Below, one piece after another: positions 62,890 to 64,000 of a stretch of DNA of 64,000 nt. Below the pieces are notes generated by a model, which saw only the letters and a list, made by a program, of their open reading frames with translations, did no database searches and was not told the DNA's origin. The position numbers and the translations under genes were made by a program. Source of the DNA: Kurthia senegalensis (GTDB lineage Bacteria; Bacillota; Bacilli; Bacillales_A; Planococcaceae); the NCBI RefSeq assembly GCF_000285595.1, contig NZ_HE611067.1, forward strand, positions 142,444-206,443, given 5' to 3'. Each line of letters begins with the position of its first letter. The first letter of the stretch is position 1.

Positions 62890-62934
62890 AAAAGACATTC
62901 ACGATTTTTTTCAAATCATGAATGTCTTTTTTTC
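62890..62934 (+). terminator. Rho-independent terminator
   Basis: AAAGACATTCA/TGAATGTCTTT hairpin with T run after the ABC exporter. Confidence 0.85.
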
Positions 62935-62935
62935 G

Positions 62936-62988
62936 AGAGGTTACGAAAAAAGAAAGAAGCTGGAATTTTTATTTAATTCCTAACCTCT
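62936..62988. repeat. AGAGGTTA(C/G)GA inverted-repeat element
   Basis: AGAGGTTACGA and TCCTAACCTCT form the ends of a 53-base element (10 of 11 paired). The same 11-mer occurs once at 25642. Confidence 0.5.
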
Positions 62989-63010
62989 TTTACGTTGAAT
63001 AAGCACTATA

Positions 63011-63445
63011 CTATTCATCTAGACGCTTTTTTGTTTTTATATCGTAAATTTTATAATCTATTTCCCATACATGGTCTTTAGTCACCGTAATTTCACAATA
63101 ATACGGAATCGCTGCACCATAAGCGTCCAGTGCCGCAATCCCATCAAAAGAAAACTGTTCGTCTGTATGTACCATATTAAAAGTCGTGTCAGAAGTACGC
63201 CCAGATGAACCGACTTCTGCTGTACACTCTCCTTTAACTACGTCATAGTCTTTCATGATAATAAATTTCATACTAGGGATCGTACTCCACAAAAGGAACA
63301 CTCCAATTAATAAGCTACCTAACGCTCGTACTATTCCCCAAAATGTCACTTCTCTACTTGCGAACATTAGTATTAAAAAACCAACGCCAAAAATTGTCAT
63401 TACTAGACCGATCCCCGTGATCAAAAAATACATTAAAATTATCAT
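63011..63445 (-). CDS. hypothetical membrane protein, 144 residues
   Basis: Two N-terminal membrane segments (YFLITGIGLVMTIFGVGFLILMF and IVRALGSLLIGVFLLW) are followed by a hydrophilic, beta-rich domain of about 85 residues that would lie outside or inside the membrane. GGGAG precedes the ATG. No family recognised. Function unknown. Confidence 0.65.
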   Translation of the reverse strand: MIILMYFLITGIGLVMTIFGVGFLILMFASREVTFWGIVRALGSLLIGVFLLWSTIPSMKFIIMKDYDVVKGECTAEVGSSGRTSDTTFNMVHTDEQFSFDGIAALDAYGAAIPYYCEITVTKDHVWEIDYKIYDIKTKKRLDE

Positions 63446-63554
63446 CGTCTCCCTACATTGTATAAAGCTTCTGCATACTAAACATTCATTATAAATGAAT
63501 ATCCATTACTAGACCTATAGGGTACAACTACTATTTTTCCTCCTCTCTTATTTA

Positions 63555-63597
63555 CACAAAAAAACACGGGTGCTACTCACCCGTGTTTTGAACGTAT
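63555..63597 (-). terminator. Rho-independent terminator
   Basis: AACACGGGTG/CACCCGTGTT hairpin with T run after the truncated gene. Confidence 0.85.
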
Positions 63598-63601
63598 AAA
63601 A

Positions 63602-64000
63602 TTAATATTCTGGAAAGCAAGATAATTTGACTGTTTCTAATACCGTTGTGTTTTTTATTTTCTTCTGTGTCGCTTTTGCAGATTTAAAGTCCATTTGTAC
63701 AACGAATCCATTTCCTATATATACCGACACCGCATGCTTTTTCGTTTTTGAACTATACTCTGCATATAACTCTTTGTATACTTTTTTCAGCTCACCGTAT
63801 GTCACTTTGTTTGCCAACTTAAATTCAATAGAATCTACTGTGCTATCACTTTGCGGTTTCTCTTTTTTAGAATTTACGTTAAAGCCCACTTTATAACCAT
63901 TTTTGAATGTCGCTACATATTCATATCCACCATGTACATACGCTTTAGTTGTTGTAGAAGTCGGTTTTCCCCATTTTTTCACGACATTTTTGTACGTCGT
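63602..64000 (-). CDS. hypothetical protein, 5' end cut by window edge
   Basis: At least 132 codons remain. The frame is open to the window end, so the true start is outside; a GTG at 63982 has no clear site. Visible segments include GGYEYVATFKNGYKVGFNV and VSVYIGNGFVVQMDF, suggesting a small beta-rich domain, probably exported. No family recognised. Confidence 0.6.
   Translation of the reverse strand, partial: TTYKNVVKKWGKPTSTTTKAYVHGGYEYVATFKNGYKVGFNVNSKKEKPQSDSTVDSIEFKLANKVTYGELKKVYKELYAEYSSKTKKHAVSVYIGNGFVVQMDFKSAKATQKKIKNTTVLETVKLSCFPEY

Overview
The window is chromosomal DNA of a low-GC, Gram-positive, rod-type bacterium of the order Bacillales. Support comes from AGGAGG ribosome sites, frequent TTG and GTG starts, an OpuC osmoprotectant system, a PerR-type box before ahpCF, a CcpA cre site before rocD, and separate proline-catabolism genes. 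My best guess is the Planococcaceae/Caryophanaceae (Kurthia-like), but this rests on impression, not a search. No rRNA, tRNA, CRISPR array or intact mobile element was seen.

Layout. 1-9 kb: a nucleotidase, a MATE exporter, the opuC operon on the minus strand with a SigB-like promoter, a TetR-SMR-SMR export operon, and a frameshifted gene of unknown function. 9-21 kb: an alanine/sodium symporter, a lipoprotein, a CoaB-like ligase, two acetyltransferases, a degenerate sigma54-activator-like regulator, a membrane diguanylate cyclase, an IS3 remnant, a tRNA-editing protein, a universal stress protein, a 53-residue membrane protein and an orphan ArsB-type pump. 21-24 kb: a three-gene MoxR ATPase/VWA operon whose first gene is frameshifted at an A8 run. 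24-35 kb: an MFS exporter, two rhodaneses under a CsoR/CstR-like operator, SstT, an AbgT transporter plus M20 hydrolase with a divergent regulator, a second IS3 remnant and a soluble chemoreceptor.

35-47 kb: ornithine aminotransferase, a LysR/EamA divergent pair, a short Hsp70 with a GrpE-like partner, DinB, a third IS3 remnant, proline dehydrogenase and P5C dehydrogenase (split by an inverted-repeat element), and a CoA-disulfide reductase-rhodanese fusion with the same operator type as the rhodanese pair. 47-54 kb: two two-component systems, one divergent from a ferric-reductase-like membrane protein, the other apparently co-transcribed with a 56-residue membrane protein. 54-64 kb: a muramoyl amidase, a 3-hydroxyacyl-CoA dehydrogenase, a decayed small HTH gene, a methyltransferase, ahpC-ahpF, an ABC exporter, and two genes of unknown function, the last cut by the window end.

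Functional themes: proline/ornithine catabolism to glutamate (rocD, putB, putC); peroxide defence (ahpCF); reactive-sulfur handling (two rhodaneses and Cdr sharing one operator architecture); export of toxic compounds (MATE, two SMR, MFS, ABC, ArsB); and two chaperone-like modules of uncertain substrate (MoxR/VWA; Hsp70/GrpE-like). No complete new system is proven. The best leads are the Hsp70/GrpE-like pair, the MoxR-VWA operon with its disrupted third gene, the regulator lacking its sigma54-contact loop, and the highly expressed-looking 53-residue membrane protein.
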